Of a DNA stretch of 18,615 bases, positions 1-7,730 are shown piece after piece (the stretch's first letter is position 1; each line of letters begins with the position of its first letter). The notes beneath the pieces are model-generated. The model made no database searches. It was not told the origin of the DNA and worked only from the letters and a program-made list of their open reading frames with translations. The position numbers and the translations under genes were made by a program. Source of the DNA: JBECKQ01 sp040235375 (GTDB lineage Bacteria > Planctomycetota > Phycisphaerae > UBA1845); the NCBI GenBank assembly GCA_040235375.1, contig JBECKQ010000408.1:1-18615 (forward strand), written 5' to 3'.

Positions 1-351
1 GGTGACTCGGAGGATGCGGTGGTGCGAATCACCCATTTCCCCGCGATGCAGAGCGTACCGGTCGAGGCGAACATTAAGCGCTGGTGCAGCCAGTTCAGCG
101 AGGCGAGTGGCAAGGCCGCGTCCGAGGTGGCCAAAACGGAGACGTTCGAGCCGGACGGCGTCAAGGTGACGATGGTGGACATAAGCGGCACGTTGATCAG
201 CGGGGATCGGTCCAACTGGCGAATGATCGCCGCGGAGATCCAGCATCCGCGAGGTCCGCACTTTGTGAAAGTGACCGGCCCCGAGGCCACGGTAGCGAAG
301 TGGGCGTCGAGCGTACGCGAGTATCTCAACTCGGCGCACGTAACGGAGTAG
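1..351 (+). CDS. Conserved hypothetical protein, C-terminal part (5' end outside window)
   Basis: The reading frame is open from base 1, so the true start probably lies upstream. The GTG at 19 is only the first possible start inside the window. The visible 116 residues begin GDSEDAVVRITHF, then a segment with EANIKRW, VTMVDISGT, a run around RMIAAEI, and HFVKVTGPEATV before the end. From memory this order (a N-x-x-R-W segment, then VD(I/L)SGT, then F-K-x-TGP) matches a conserved family of secreted or lipoprotein-like proteins common in planctomycetes, whose biochemical role is not known to me. No signal peptide can be judged because the N-terminus is missing. The stop is followed 85 bases later by a lipoprotein gene on the same strand, so the two may be co-transcribed. 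Family assignment is tentative. Confidence 0.75.
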   Translation, partial: GDSEDAVVRITHFPAMQSVPVEANIKRWCSQFSEASGKAASEVAKTETFEPDGVKVTMVDISGTLISGDRSNWRMIAAEIQHPRGPHFVKVTGPEATVAKWASSVREYLNSAHVTE

Positions 352-436
352 CCGACGCGCGGGCCCCCGCTGAGACCGGCGGGGCCACGGTACACGCGGA
401 GTTTTCCATGCGCGGCGCAACCGAGGAGGTGGCGGC

Positions 437-1114
437 ATGACGGACTGGCGACGGCGAGCGCGTCAGCTCTGCAAGGCACTCGGGTTTCTGATCGTCGCAG
501 GCGCGTGCGGGTGCAACAACGAGGCGAAGACGATACAGCAGCTTTACGATCGCGCCGACGCGCTGAAGGTCGACCTCGATCGCTGTATGGAGCAGGTGGG
601 CGATCGCGACGCGCAGATCGCGGTGCTCGAGCGGCGCATACACCAGGAATCGGCGTTCGCCGGCATCGATCTCAAGGACCTCTTCACCGTCCATCACATC
701 GAGCTGGCCAGCCTCACCGGTGGCGCGAACTACAACAATCAGCCGGGCGACGACGGTGTCACGGTCTATTTGCGGCCGCTTGACCAGGACGGTGACGTGA
801 TCAAGGCCGCGGGCCAGGTGACGGTGCAGCTACTCGATCTCTCGAAACCCGGTAAGCCGCGAGAACTCGGCGTCTACGTCTTCGACAACCCGAAAACGCT
901 GGCGGAATGCTGGTACAGTGGGCTGCTCACCAATCACTACACGTTCAAATGCCCGTTCCGGCCGCAGGCGGAGCCGCTCGACACGCGCGAGGTGCTGGTG
1001 CAGGTGACGTTCCTCGACTGGCTGACCGGCCGGTCTTTTTCCGCTTCAAAAAGCGTGAAAATCAACTGGATCAATCCGGAAAACGCGCTGGTTCCGCGCA
1101 GCACCGGCGTTTGA
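437..1114 (+). CDS. Putative lipoprotein with N-terminal coiled coil
   Basis: This 225-residue protein starts with an Arg-rich n-region, a hydrophobic stretch (about residues 14-23) and a lipobox-like A-G-A-C, so Cys24 (or Cys26 of the C-G-C run) is the likely lipidated residue. Residues 29-66 are heptad-like and charged (AKTIQQLYDRADALKVDLDR), predicted to form a coiled coil. After this comes a beta-rich region with no motif I recognise (about 75-215). A GGAGG ribosome binding site lies six bases before the ATG, which fixes the start. The architecture suggests an envelope protein anchored to a membrane with a helical stalk and a beta-sandwich-like head. That fold is inference from composition. 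The function is unknown. It sits between the partial envelope protein and clpS on the same strand. Confidence 0.75.
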   Translation: MTDWRRRARQLCKALGFLIVAGACGCNNEAKTIQQLYDRADALKVDLDRCMEQVGDRDAQIAVLERRIHQESAFAGIDLKDLFTVHHIELASLTGGANYNNQPGDDGVTVYLRPLDQDGDVIKAAGQVTVQLLDLSKPGKPRELGVYVFDNPKTLAECWYSGLLTNHYTFKCPFRPQAEPLDTREVLVQVTFLDWLTGRSFSASKSVKINWINPENALVPRSTGV

Positions 1115-1201
1115 CGCGCCGGCACGGACTTTGACCCTATGCCCGCCTGCGCGGTAAAATGCCTGCGGGTTCAGGGAGGAACTGTCAGGAGGCAGGGGCT
1201 T

Positions 1202-1540
1202 ATGGCGCAAGAAGCAGAGAAGAAACAGGCATCTGCGGAAGACGGCGGCGGCACGGCGGCAGTCGAAACGCCGAAGAAATCGCCCGAGACAAACCGGCCA
1301 CGGATGCTGCCGCCCTACAAAGTGCTGTTGCATAATGACGACGTGAACAACATGGAGCACGTCGTTCTTTCTTTACTCAAGGTGACTCCCCTCTCGCTCG
1401 AAGAGGCGGAGATGAAGATGTTCGAGGCACACCGCACCGGCCTCTCACTTCTCATCGTGACACACAAGGAGCGGGCGGAGCTGTATGAAGAGCAGTTGCG
1501 CTCGTTTCGCCTCACGGTGACAATCGAACCGGATGTGTAG
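1202..1540 (+). CDS. clpS: ATP-dependent Clp protease adaptor protein ClpS
   Basis: ClpS binds proteins bearing N-degron residues (Leu, Phe, Tyr, Trp) and hands them to the Clp AAA+ unfoldase for degradation by ClpP. The core starts at PPYKVLLHNDDVNNMEHVV: the N-D-D substrate-pocket motif is at residues 45-47. His77 in EAHRTG matches the conserved pocket histidine (E. coli His66). The protein is 112 residues, close to the family length, with a charged, disordered N-terminal extension of about 36 residues like the flexible arm that reaches into ClpA. The frame is open from 1139, but an AGGAGG site just upstream of the ATG at 1202 decides the start. No clpA or clpC is in the window. It follows the lipoprotein gene on the same strand after about 87 bases. 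Confidence 0.93.
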   Translation: MAQEAEKKQASAEDGGGTAAVETPKKSPETNRPRMLPPYKVLLHNDDVNNMEHVVLSLLKVTPLSLEEAEMKMFEAHRTGLSLLIVTHKERAELYEEQLRSFRLTVTIEPDV

Positions 1541-1647
1541 CTACCCCGTTGGGCCTGTTGTTCACGCGGCGCGACAGCCGACGCGTCTCCCGTGGAAAGT
1601 CCGGCGAGATGCTCGCAGGGCGTGTTCACGAAGCGCACGGATCGATG

Positions 1648-2202
1648 TCAACGCTCGCGTGACTGATCACGGTCCTGCGCGGACTGCCCTGGCGGCCTGC
1701 GATCGGCAACTGCAGCATCGGGGGAAATGTTCCGCTCTCTCATGAGGTGCCCGGCCCTGAACACGTAGTCATCCGGCAGGTTGCGCAGCGCGCGTTCCCG
1801 ACGGTTGGAGTTGGCCACTGCCAACAACAGGCCGGCACATAGCACGACCACACCGATCAAGGCGAAGATGCCGAACGTACCGGCCTCGCGCTGACGTATT
1901 GCGAGGCGATCGTCAGCAAGCCAAAGCGTTCCGCAGAGGGCGGCTCCGGCCAGACCTGCCACGATCATGACGCCGGCAAGAGCGCTCCTGATCCGACATG
2001 CCGCGTGCTTTCGTCGCGTCTCTCCATCAGCAAGCGGTGCGGGCGGCTGCATCCGACCGGCGGAAGCGCGCGACGGCTCCCCGCTGTGCCGACGACGCTG
2101 CCAATGATCGTTGTCAAAAGACGTACGGTGCACGGTCAATTGCTCGCACTGATTGCAGACCGCGGTGTTGAGCCTTGGCCCGTCATCCAGACCTGCCCCC
2201 AT
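1648..2202 (-). CDS. Hypothetical membrane protein with two TM segments
   Basis: I do not recognise this 184-residue product. Two clear hydrophobic helices are predicted, roughly residues 75-96 (LAGVMIVAGLAGAALCGTL) and 108-130 (IFALIGVVVLCAGLLLAVA), separated by a short charged loop. The N-terminal 70 residues are polar and hold one C-x-x-C pair (CNQC near residue 17), which could bind metal or be chance. The C-terminal tail is very Arg/Asp-rich and looks disordered. The ATG at 2202 has an AGGAG only one base away, which is too close for a standard ribosome site, so a downstream start (for instance the GTG at V-H-R-T) is possible. It is separated by 141 bases from the kinase gene upstream on the same strand. 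The TM pattern is the main evidence that it is real. Confidence 0.5.
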   Translation of the reverse strand: MGAGLDDGPRLNTAVCNQCEQLTVHRTSFDNDHWQRRRHSGEPSRASAGRMQPPAPLADGETRRKHAACRIRSALAGVMIVAGLAGAALCGTLWLADDRLAIRQREAGTFGIFALIGVVVLCAGLLLAVANSNRRERALRNLPDDYVFRAGHLMRERNISPDAAVADRRPPGQSAQDRDQSRER

Positions 2203-2343
2203 TCTCCTGTCAGATACTAGGCTTCTCGACTTAAAAGCGCCTGAAGATCAAATTAATAAAGTGTAAGAGTCCACCGCCGATTCCCCGGACTCGGCAGGCG
2301 CCAAGCGTGGCCGTGGCCAATCCGCGCGATGAGTGAGTGCGGC

Positions 2344-3804
2344 CTAGTCCTTGCGCTCATTGAGGGGGAGTTTTACGGTGAATTCGGCGCCGCCTTCGGG
2401 ATGGTTGCGGACCGCAATCGAGCCATGGTGAATCTCGGCGACGCCCTTGGCGATCGTCAGCCCGACGCCGGCGGCGCCGGACTCCTTGCTGGCGGAATCC
2501 AACTGGCAGAATAAGTCGAATATCTGATCGATCTCGCCGCCGGGAATGCCGGGGCCGTGGTCGCGAACGGAGATGACCGCATGCTGCGTGTCGCAGCGCA
2601 TTGTGAGCTCGACCGTTTCGCCGGGGGGGGAATAGCGGATGGCATTCTGCAGGAGGTTCTCCAGCATGTCGCACAGGAGGTCGAAGCCGCCGGCGACAAG
2701 CGGTTCGCGGTAGTCGCGGTTATCGGTATCGAGCCGCGGCACGATGCGCACGTTGCGCGCCTGGGCCGCGGTCCGGCAGCGTTTGACCGAGGAGAGCACG
2801 ACGTCCTCGATGGCGACGTCGGCCACTAGCGAGGGTCGTATGCCCCGGCGAATGCGACTCAGAATAAGGAAGCTCTCGACGGTGCGCGACATCCGCCGCG
2901 CCTCCTCGTGGACGATGTCCAGGAAGCGCTCGTAGTCGCGCTGCTCTTCGCCGCGGCGCAGCAGGGCCTGGGATTCGCCGAGCAAGACGGTGAGGGGCGT
3001 CTTAAGCTGGTGCGACACATCGGCAATAAACCGCTCCTGGTTCTCGAACTCCCGCTTGAGGCGGTCGAGCATTTCGTTGATGACCGTCACCATCTCCGCC
3101 ACTTCGTCGCGCGAGGTGGGAACGGGTATGTGCTTGCCGAGGCGGTCGGCCGTGAGTTTGCGCGCCTCATCGGCGATGGCGCCGATCGAGGCGAGCGAGC
3201 GGCCGGAAATGTACCAGGACGTCACGCCGGCCACGACGAGGCTGACGAAGATGAACACGAAAAGCAGCTCGCGCATCTCACCGATCAAGTGGTCCGCCGG
3301 CGCGAGACTCGCGGCCACCTGCACGTAGAAGCTGCCGGAATCGTCCGGCTGGCCGCGCAGCGTGACGATTCGCAGTCGCTCGCCCACCCCGGCGACCGTG
3401 TCGGCCAGGGGCCCCGTGACCGTATCGATACCGGGAGCGCTGCCGCGAGAAACGCTCGCGGAGGGCACGTCGAACGGCAATGTCAAACCGGCAAGTGTTT
3501 CGGACGCTGCCAGTGTCTCACCCTTGGGCGAGCGAACGGCCACGCTGAACTCGGCGGAGCTGAACGTGTGTACGGCTTCCTGAACGCGCTTCCATTCTCC
3601 GGAGGGCGGCCCGTCCGCGATCGCCGCATCAACCGCCTGCATAACCTCGCGGGCGTGCCCGATCAGGTCTTGATTGAAGCCCGAGCGCATGTAGTTCGTG
3701 CGCATCAGGTCGACTGTCACCCACAGAGCGCTCTGCAGGACGCCGAACGTGGCCACGAACAGAACGGTGAGCTTGAACCGTAACGACCGGAAAGGGCTGG
3801 TCAT
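2344..3804 (-). CDS. Two-component sensor histidine kinase
   Basis: Inner-membrane sensor kinase of 486 residues that autophosphorylates and passes phosphate to the regulator encoded just upstream. In order: TM1 (about 11-33), a periplasmic sensing region (34-178) with no recognisable named domain, TM2 (about 180-199), a HAMP linker (200-252), the HisKA dimerisation helix with H-box FIADVSHQLKTPLT (phospho-acceptor His265), and the HATPase domain. The ATPase shows the N-box ENLLQNAIRYSP (Asn387), G1 box DHGPGIP (Asp415), F-box IFDLF and G2 box GVGLTIAKG (446-454). All catalytic boxes are intact. The gene starts 31 bases after the regulator stop, so the two form an operon. The layout resembles the CusS/TctE-like class, but the signal cannot be read from sequence. 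An eight-base C tract in the N-box to G1 region is discussed in the findings. Confidence 0.95.
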   Translation of the reverse strand: MTSPFRSLRFKLTVLFVATFGVLQSALWVTVDLMRTNYMRSGFNQDLIGHAREVMQAVDAAIADGPPSGEWKRVQEAVHTFSSAEFSVAVRSPKGETLAASETLAGLTLPFDVPSASVSRGSAPGIDTVTGPLADTVAGVGERLRIVTLRGQPDDSGSFYVQVAASLAPADHLIGEMRELLFVFIFVSLVVAGVTSWYISGRSLASIGAIADEARKLTADRLGKHIPVPTSRDEVAEMVTVINEMLDRLKREFENQERFIADVSHQLKTPLTVLLGESQALLRRGEEQRDYERFLDIVHEEARRMSRTVESFLILSRIRRGIRPSLVADVAIEDVVLSSVKRCRTAAQARNVRIVPRLDTDNRDYREPLVAGGFDLLCDMLENLLQNAIRYSPPGETVELTMRCDTQHAVISVRDHGPGIPGGEIDQIFDLFCQLDSASKESGAAGVGLTIAKGVAEIHHGSIAVRNHPEGGAEFTVKLPLNERKD

Positions 3805-3835
3805 TCTTCAGTCGTCGCTTCGAGCCGGAGCCTCC

Positions 3836-4522
3836 TCACGCAGGTGGTTTCTCGGCCGCGAGAACATAACCGGTCCCGATGATGGTGTGAATGAGCTGCC
3901 TGTCAAAGTCCTTGTCGATCTTGCTCCGCAGCCGAGAGACGTAGACCTCAATGACGTTGCTGTCCTCCTCGAAGTTCATGTCCCAGACGCGCTCCGCAAG
4001 GTTCATTCGCGTCAGGACGCGGTTCGGATTGCGCAGGAAATGCTCGAGCAGGGAGAACTCCCTGCTGGTGAGGTTGACCGGTGAACCCGCCCGGCTGACT
4101 CGCCTTTTCGTCAAATCCATGACGACGTCATCGTACTGCAGGACAGCCCCCTCTACGGCGGTCGACCGGCGCAGCAGCGCGCGGACCCGGGCAACCAGTT
4201 CGTCGAGGTCGAACGGCTTGGTGAGATAATCGTCGGCGCCGGCCTCCAGGCCGGCAACCTTGTCTGCGACCGCCGCCAGAGCCGTCAGCATCAGTATGGG
4301 CGTGGTGATACCCAGTCTGCGGAAATTGCGACACAACTGCACGCCGTCGAGGTCGGGGAGCATGAGGTCGAGGATGATCAGGTCGTACGCGTGGGCGTTG
4401 ACGAAATCCTCGGCGTCGTGCCCCGTCCGGGCAATGTCCACTTGGTAGCCTTGCTCGACCAGCCCTTCGGCCAGCAGGTCGGCAACACGCGGGTTGTCCT
4501 CAACTGTCAGAAGGCGCATCAC
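3836..4522 (-). CDS. Two-component response regulator, OmpR/PhoB family
   Basis: DNA-binding response regulator of 228 residues (GTG at 4522) or 227 (ATG at 4519). The ATG directly follows the GTG, and a weak GGA lies a few bases before both. The receiver domain has the acidic pair (Glu8, Asp9), phospho-acceptor Asp52 in LIILDLMLPDLDG, switch Thr80 and Lys102 in YLTKPFD, numbered from GTG. Residues 130-225 form the winged-helix effector domain, with the typical LTSREFSLLEHFLRNPNRVLTR (here written in two parts: LTSREFSLLEHF and NPNRVLTR), EVYVSRLRSKID and the C-terminal IIGTGYVL hairpin. It lies immediately upstream of the sensor kinase and is its likely partner. The target genes are unknown. 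A stretch without a gene of about 600 bases lies upstream and should contain the promoter. Confidence 0.95.
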   Translation of the reverse strand: MMRLLTVEDNPRVADLLAEGLVEQGYQVDIARTGHDAEDFVNAHAYDLIILDLMLPDLDGVQLCRNFRRLGITTPILMLTALAAVADKVAGLEAGADDYLTKPFDLDELVARVRALLRRSTAVEGAVLQYDDVVMDLTKRRVSRAGSPVNLTSREFSLLEHFLRNPNRVLTRMNLAERVWDMNFEEDSNVIEVYVSRLRSKIDKDFDRQLIHTIIGTGYVLAAEKPPA

Positions 4523-5138
4523 AGTTTTTCCAACTCGTGCCGTTCAGTTGAAACACGGGGCAGTCGCTTTCGCGGCCGCGCCCGGCCCTGCCGCACGACT
4601 CATTGCCGCTTGCACGGCAGGTAGACGAATCGCGGGACCGTGCCGACCCCCACGAACCCGCGAATACTTCGCTCCTCGCGTACTTGCCCAGCATCTCCCT
4701 GGCCCCGGTATCGCGCCGGCCCCGCGGATGCTGATTGCGGATCTTCGAATCGGGGACGCGCACACCAGCCTCGCCCACGCATGCGCCGCCGCAAGCCATC
4801 GCGGTGTGATTCGCCACTTTCCTTCAACGTGTCCGGCCTCGCTAAGGAAGGACTAAAAAGCAAATGAAGAGCGTCTAATGCAACGCCCGCGGTCGATCGA
4901 GACGGCGAAGGCACCTCTGCGGCGGCATCGGCGGCCCCCCGGCGGGGTCGTGAACGAGCGCCGTGGGCATTGCACCGTGGCATCGACGTGTTCGATGATC
5001 GCAGCATCGAGACAACTCTTGCCTTCGCTCGGGGTCAGGCCGGCCCGTTCAGCTTTCCTGTGCCGGCCATATGTCGTGGTTCCCATCGTGTCGATCGCTT
5101 GGGCGGCTTCGCTCAAAACCTCGCCGGCGGAAGCACGC
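4523..5138. other. Intergenic stretch without a convincing gene
   Basis: About 615 bases between the response regulator start and the PRC-barrel stop (both minus strand). Several open frames cross it on both strands, but their products are Arg/Pro/Ala-rich with no domain, no good ribosome site and no hydrophobic segment, as expected of random frames in GC-rich DNA. Only a weak 5-bp inverted repeat around 4602-4620 was seen and no U-tract terminator. It should contain the promoter of the two-component operon, though I could not identify one. Confidence 0.5.
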
Positions 5139-5867
5139 CTACCAGTAGTACGGACGGCCGTAGTAATCGTAGAGTCGCGTCTCGAACTCGCGGTTGATCG
5201 GTACCGACGGATCGTACTCCGGGCCGTTCTTAACCACCTCCCGGTCAAGGCCGATGTCCACTTCCTCCGCCGTCCAGCGGACGGCCGTGAACCAGTGGGG
5301 ATCGATGGCGACCTTCCTGCCCGGCAGCCAGTTTCGCGTATTAACCACGACGTAGCGGATGGCCCAGGTGGAATCGTCGGCGATCACTTCCTCGATGTGG
5401 CCGATGCGCCCATCCGTCGCACGGACATGGTAGCCGGTCACTTCATTGACGCTGCGCAGATCGGGATCGCCGCGTTTTTGGGGATCGCTCTCGGCGTAAG
5501 CCGCCACGGCACCTGCACCGCGGAGCGTCCCTGCACCGGCAGGCCCCCAATAGACGGGCCAGGCGTAATACTCCGCCAGTTGGCTTTCCTCCTGCCGGGA
5601 AACTGGTTGATTGCTTTCGATCGGTGGGCTGGCGTTGATTTGCTCCTTGGTGAGGGCCACGAACAGCCGCGACGAAAGCCAGTCCGCGCGAACGACCGAC
5701 GCGGGCGAAACAAGCAGTTGCCGGCCGGGAAGCCACTTTCCCGTATCGACCACGACGTAACGTACGACCCACCCGACGTCGTCGAAAAGAAAGTCGCGGG
5801 CCCGCCCCAGATCGCCATCGGTGGCGTGCATCGTGTAGTTGACGATCGAATTGAGGCTGCGAAGCAA
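5139..5867 (-). CDS. PRC-barrel domain protein with two tandem repeats
   Basis: PRC-barrel domains are small beta barrels found in photosynthetic reaction-centre H subunits, in the ribosome-maturation factor RimM and in many stress-linked bacterial proteins. This 242-residue protein holds two copies. Repeat 1 (about 1-70) has YTMHATDGDLG, then VRYVVVDTGKWLPGRQLLV. Repeat 2 (about 136-202) has YHVRATDGRIG, then IRYVVVNTRNWLPGRKVAI. Each is followed by a short acidic segment and an aromatic end (EYYAWPVYW and YDYYGRPYYW), so the duplicated unit spans the whole half. The start appears to be TTG: an in-frame TGA lies three codons upstream and a GGAG sits ten bases before the TTG. No signal peptide or TM segment is visible. 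It follows the sll1863-like lipoprotein gene after 56 bases on the same strand, suggesting co-expression. The molecular function is unknown. Confidence 0.88.
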   Translation of the reverse strand: MLRSLNSIVNYTMHATDGDLGRARDFLFDDVGWVVRYVVVDTGKWLPGRQLLVSPASVVRADWLSSRLFVALTKEQINASPPIESNQPVSRQEESQLAEYYAWPVYWGPAGAGTLRGAGAVAAYAESDPQKRGDPDLRSVNEVTGYHVRATDGRIGHIEEVIADDSTWAIRYVVVNTRNWLPGRKVAIDPHWFTAVRWTAEEVDIGLDREVVKNGPEYDPSVPINREFETRLYDYYGRPYYW

Positions 5868-5923
5868 TGTAATTCAACTCCAGACGATGCCACGCGAGGT
5901 CGCACGCGGGCGCTGGTGCGGAT

Positions 5924-6415
5924 TTACGGCGCCGTGCCAGCCGGCACTTCCTCCTCCTGTCCCGTCACAGATTTAAACTGATTCGCCGCCCGGTCGTACG
6001 ATGACCGCAGATCGCCCATTGCTTCATCAAAGCCGCTCTTCATCTGCTCCCATGCGCTGGCGCTCGATTCCTTGATGCGGTCGAGCTTGCGGCCGAGTTC
6101 GCGTGACTTGGCCTCGAGTTCGTCGATTTTCTGCTGAACGTTCGCGGACACTTTCTCGCCGGTTTTGCTGGCCTGAGCCTTGAGCTGATCGATTCGTGCG
6201 TCGAGCGATTGAAGCTCGTTCTGCATTCGAGCCACGTACTCGTCTTTCTTCTCGGCGACATACTGGCCCGCCGCGTTGGCGGCTTCCTTCGTCTTGCGCG
6301 CCACTTCGCCGCCGGTGACCTTGCCGTCAGTCTTGCTCTGCTGGTCCTCTCGTTCACACGCCGGCAGAATCAATCCCGTAAGGAGAAGCAAACCGGTTAT
6401 CGCGCTGCGTTTCAT
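5924..6415 (-). CDS. Lipoprotein, sll1863-family stress-response-like, coiled coil
   Basis: The 163-residue product begins MKRSAITGLLLLTGLILPAC, a lipoprotein signal peptide with lipobox L-P-A-C, so Cys20 is the predicted lipidated residue. The mature part is almost wholly helical and charged. Residues about 35-150 have heptad-like runs such as ARIDQLKAQASKTGEK and KIDELEAKSRELGRKLDRIK, followed by SASAWEQMKSGFDEAMGDL. The last segment, W-x-x-[ML]-[KR]-x-G-x-[DE], is what I know from the sll1863 family of stress-response proteins, here with an added lipid anchor. The frame extends upstream to 6451, but the GAGGTGG site five bases before the ATG at 6415 fixes the start. It lies 56 bases upstream of the PRC-barrel gene on the same strand. 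A role in envelope stress is inference. Confidence 0.82.
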   Translation of the reverse strand: MKRSAITGLLLLTGLILPACEREDQQSKTDGKVTGGEVARKTKEAANAAGQYVAEKKDEYVARMQNELQSLDARIDQLKAQASKTGEKVSANVQQKIDELEAKSRELGRKLDRIKESSASAWEQMKSGFDEAMGDLRSSYDRAANQFKSVTGQEEEVPAGTAP

Positions 6416-6660
6416 GTTGCCACCTCGCGCGGTCAAAGCGCTCCGAACCAACTCTCGCCGCCCGCCGAGCGGGAGCAGCAGGGGGCGAACTCAGAATCGC
6501 GCCGCCCGTTAACGGAAATGTAAGGCCAGTGCCTAAAGGCGGCCTGAAATCGGATTAAAGAGAGCTTAATGCCGCGTTAAGGTCGTTTTCAGAAGCAGGG
6601 CGTAGGCTAATATAGCCCCGGCGCCGTATGCGTACCGGGCGGCTGAACGGACGGAGAAGT
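6416..6660. promoter_or_regulatory. Divergent intergenic region, stress lipoprotein / membrane protein
   Basis: About 245 bases separate the minus-strand lipoprotein from the plus-strand membrane gene, so promoters for both should lie here. The part at 6520-6615 is relatively AT-rich for this genome. A weak plus-strand sigma70-like candidate is TTTTCA at 6586-6591, a 16-base spacer, then TAATAT at 6608-6613 (four of six matches in each box). No clear operator or -24/-12 element was seen. Confidence 0.3.
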
Positions 6661-7077
6661 ATGTTCATCAGCGATCTGGTGGTGGCGTTCGTCGTTGCGT
6701 TCGTGCTGACGGTTGTTTTCGCGCGGATGTTTAGACGGCACGGCCCCTGGGAGAGCGAATTCTGGTTTTTCGTCGCGCTTTTTCTGGCGACTTGGGCAGG
6801 CGGGGTGTGGATTCGCCCGTTCGGCCCGATCATTGCGGGCGCTTACTGGCTGCCGTTCATCCTGATGGGGATTCTCTTCGCGTTGCTGCTGGCCGCGGTT
6901 ACGCCACGGCGTCAAGAGTCTGCGCCGCGCAAGTCGCAGGAATCGCGAGACACTGAGGACGCAAAGGTTGCGGCGCTGGAGCGAACGATTGCCATCGGAT
7001 GGCTGTTCTGGGTGTTCATGCTGCTGCTGGTCACCGCAGTGCTGCTGCGCTACCTGCTGGTGGCGGCGGTGGATTAG
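6661..7077 (+). CDS. Small integral membrane protein, four predicted TM helices
   Basis: Product of 138 residues with hydrophobic segments at about 4-22, 34-50, 57-80 and 115-135. The segment FWFFVALFLATWAGGVWIRP followed by PFGP and YWLPF resembles a conserved family of uncharacterised bacterial membrane proteins I recall but cannot name. A charged cytosolic loop (about 81-112, rich in R, E, K) lies between helices 3 and 4. The frame is open from 6628, but the ATG at 6661 follows a GGAG by four bases and begins directly at the first hydrophobic helix, so I take it as the start. It lies 38 bases upstream of the LigD phosphoesterase gene on the same strand and may be transcribed with it. Function is unknown. 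Confidence 0.78.
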   Translation: MFISDLVVAFVVAFVLTVVFARMFRRHGPWESEFWFFVALFLATWAGGVWIRPFGPIIAGAYWLPFILMGILFALLLAAVTPRRQESAPRKSQESRDTEDAKVAALERTIAIGWLFWVFMLLLVTAVLLRYLLVAAVD

Positions 7078-7115
7078 GCGGCGGCGCCCCGATGTGATCC
7101 TGCCAGGAAAGAGCA

Positions 7116-7724
7116 ATGAGCGCATCGAAGAACCTCAAGACGTATCGCGAGAAGCGCGACTTTCGCCGGACGAGCGAGCCGTCGGGCGGCTCGAAGCGCA
7201 AGAGCAGAAGACCCCGGTTCGTGATCCAGAAGCACGACGCCCGCACTCTGCACTACGACCTGCGTATCGAGATCGACGGCGTGTTGAAGTCGTGGGCGGT
7301 GCCCAAGGGCCCGTCAACCGACCCGCGCGACAAGCGTCTGGCGATGCCGACCGAAGACCACCCGCTCGCGTACGCCGGTTTCGAAGGCGTGATACCCGAG
7401 GACGAGTACGGCGGTGGCACGGTGATGATCTGGGACCAGGGCACGTATCGCAATCTGAAGAAGGACGACGACGGTAGAGCGGTACCGATGGACAAGAGCT
7501 ACGATGCCGGCCAGGTGGAAGTCTACTTGAAGGGAAGCAAGTTGAAGGGCGGCTACGCCCTGATTCGCACCGGCAAGGGCAAGTCGCGGCGCTGGCTGCT
7601 CGTGAAGATGAAGGACGACGAGGCTGACGCCCGCCGCAACCCGGTCAGCTCGCAGCCCAAGTCCGCCGCTACCGGCCGGACGATGAAACAGATCTCCAAA
7701 GAGGAAGGTCGGGACGACCGCTGA
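7116..7724 (+). CDS. DNA 3'-phosphoesterase, stand-alone LigD PE domain
   Basis: The PE domain of LigD trims 3' ribonucleotides and removes 3' phosphates to give a ligatable 3'-OH end during non-homologous end joining. This 202-residue protein is only that domain plus basic tails. Metal and active-site residues line up with the Pseudomonas LigD PE set: His40, His46, Asp48 and Arg50 in FVIQKHDARTLHYDLRIE, then His82 and Tyr86 in EDHPLAYAGFEG. The typical PEDEYGGGTVMIWDQGTY block follows. An AGGAAAG lies shortly before the ATG. Lys/Arg-rich ends could add DNA contacts. The ligase gene starts six bases after its stop, and the polymerase comes after that, so all three LigD activities are present as separate chains. 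Confidence 0.93.
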   Translation: MSASKNLKTYREKRDFRRTSEPSGGSKRKSRRPRFVIQKHDARTLHYDLRIEIDGVLKSWAVPKGPSTDPRDKRLAMPTEDHPLAYAGFEGVIPEDEYGGGTVMIWDQGTYRNLKKDDDGRAVPMDKSYDAGQVEVYLKGSKLKGGYALIRTGKGKSRRWLLVKMKDDEADARRNPVSSQPKSAATGRTMKQISKEEGRDDR

Positions 7725-7730
7725 AACCCG

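Noticed and set aside
1600..1650. Possible second selenocysteine TGA at the end of the two-TM protein (stop at 1648)
   Set aside because: The frame continues for a while past the TGA, but the added residues show no conserved domain and no Cys-homologue position is known. Nothing like the evidence in the rhodanese gene.
2908..3783. Open frame of 291 codons on the plus strand
   Set aside because: Antisense to the sensor kinase, whose HAMP, HisKA and HATPase motifs are unambiguous.
4853..5248. Open frame of 131 codons on the minus strand in the gap before the two-component genes
   Set aside because: It overlaps the end of the PRC-barrel gene in another frame, is Arg/Thr/Ser-rich, and has no recognisable domain or good ribosome site.
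4878..5981. Open frame of 367 codons on the plus strand
   Set aside because: It is antisense to the PRC-barrel gene, which has clear tandem repeats and a ribosome site. The shadow product is His/Arg/Asp-rich without motifs.
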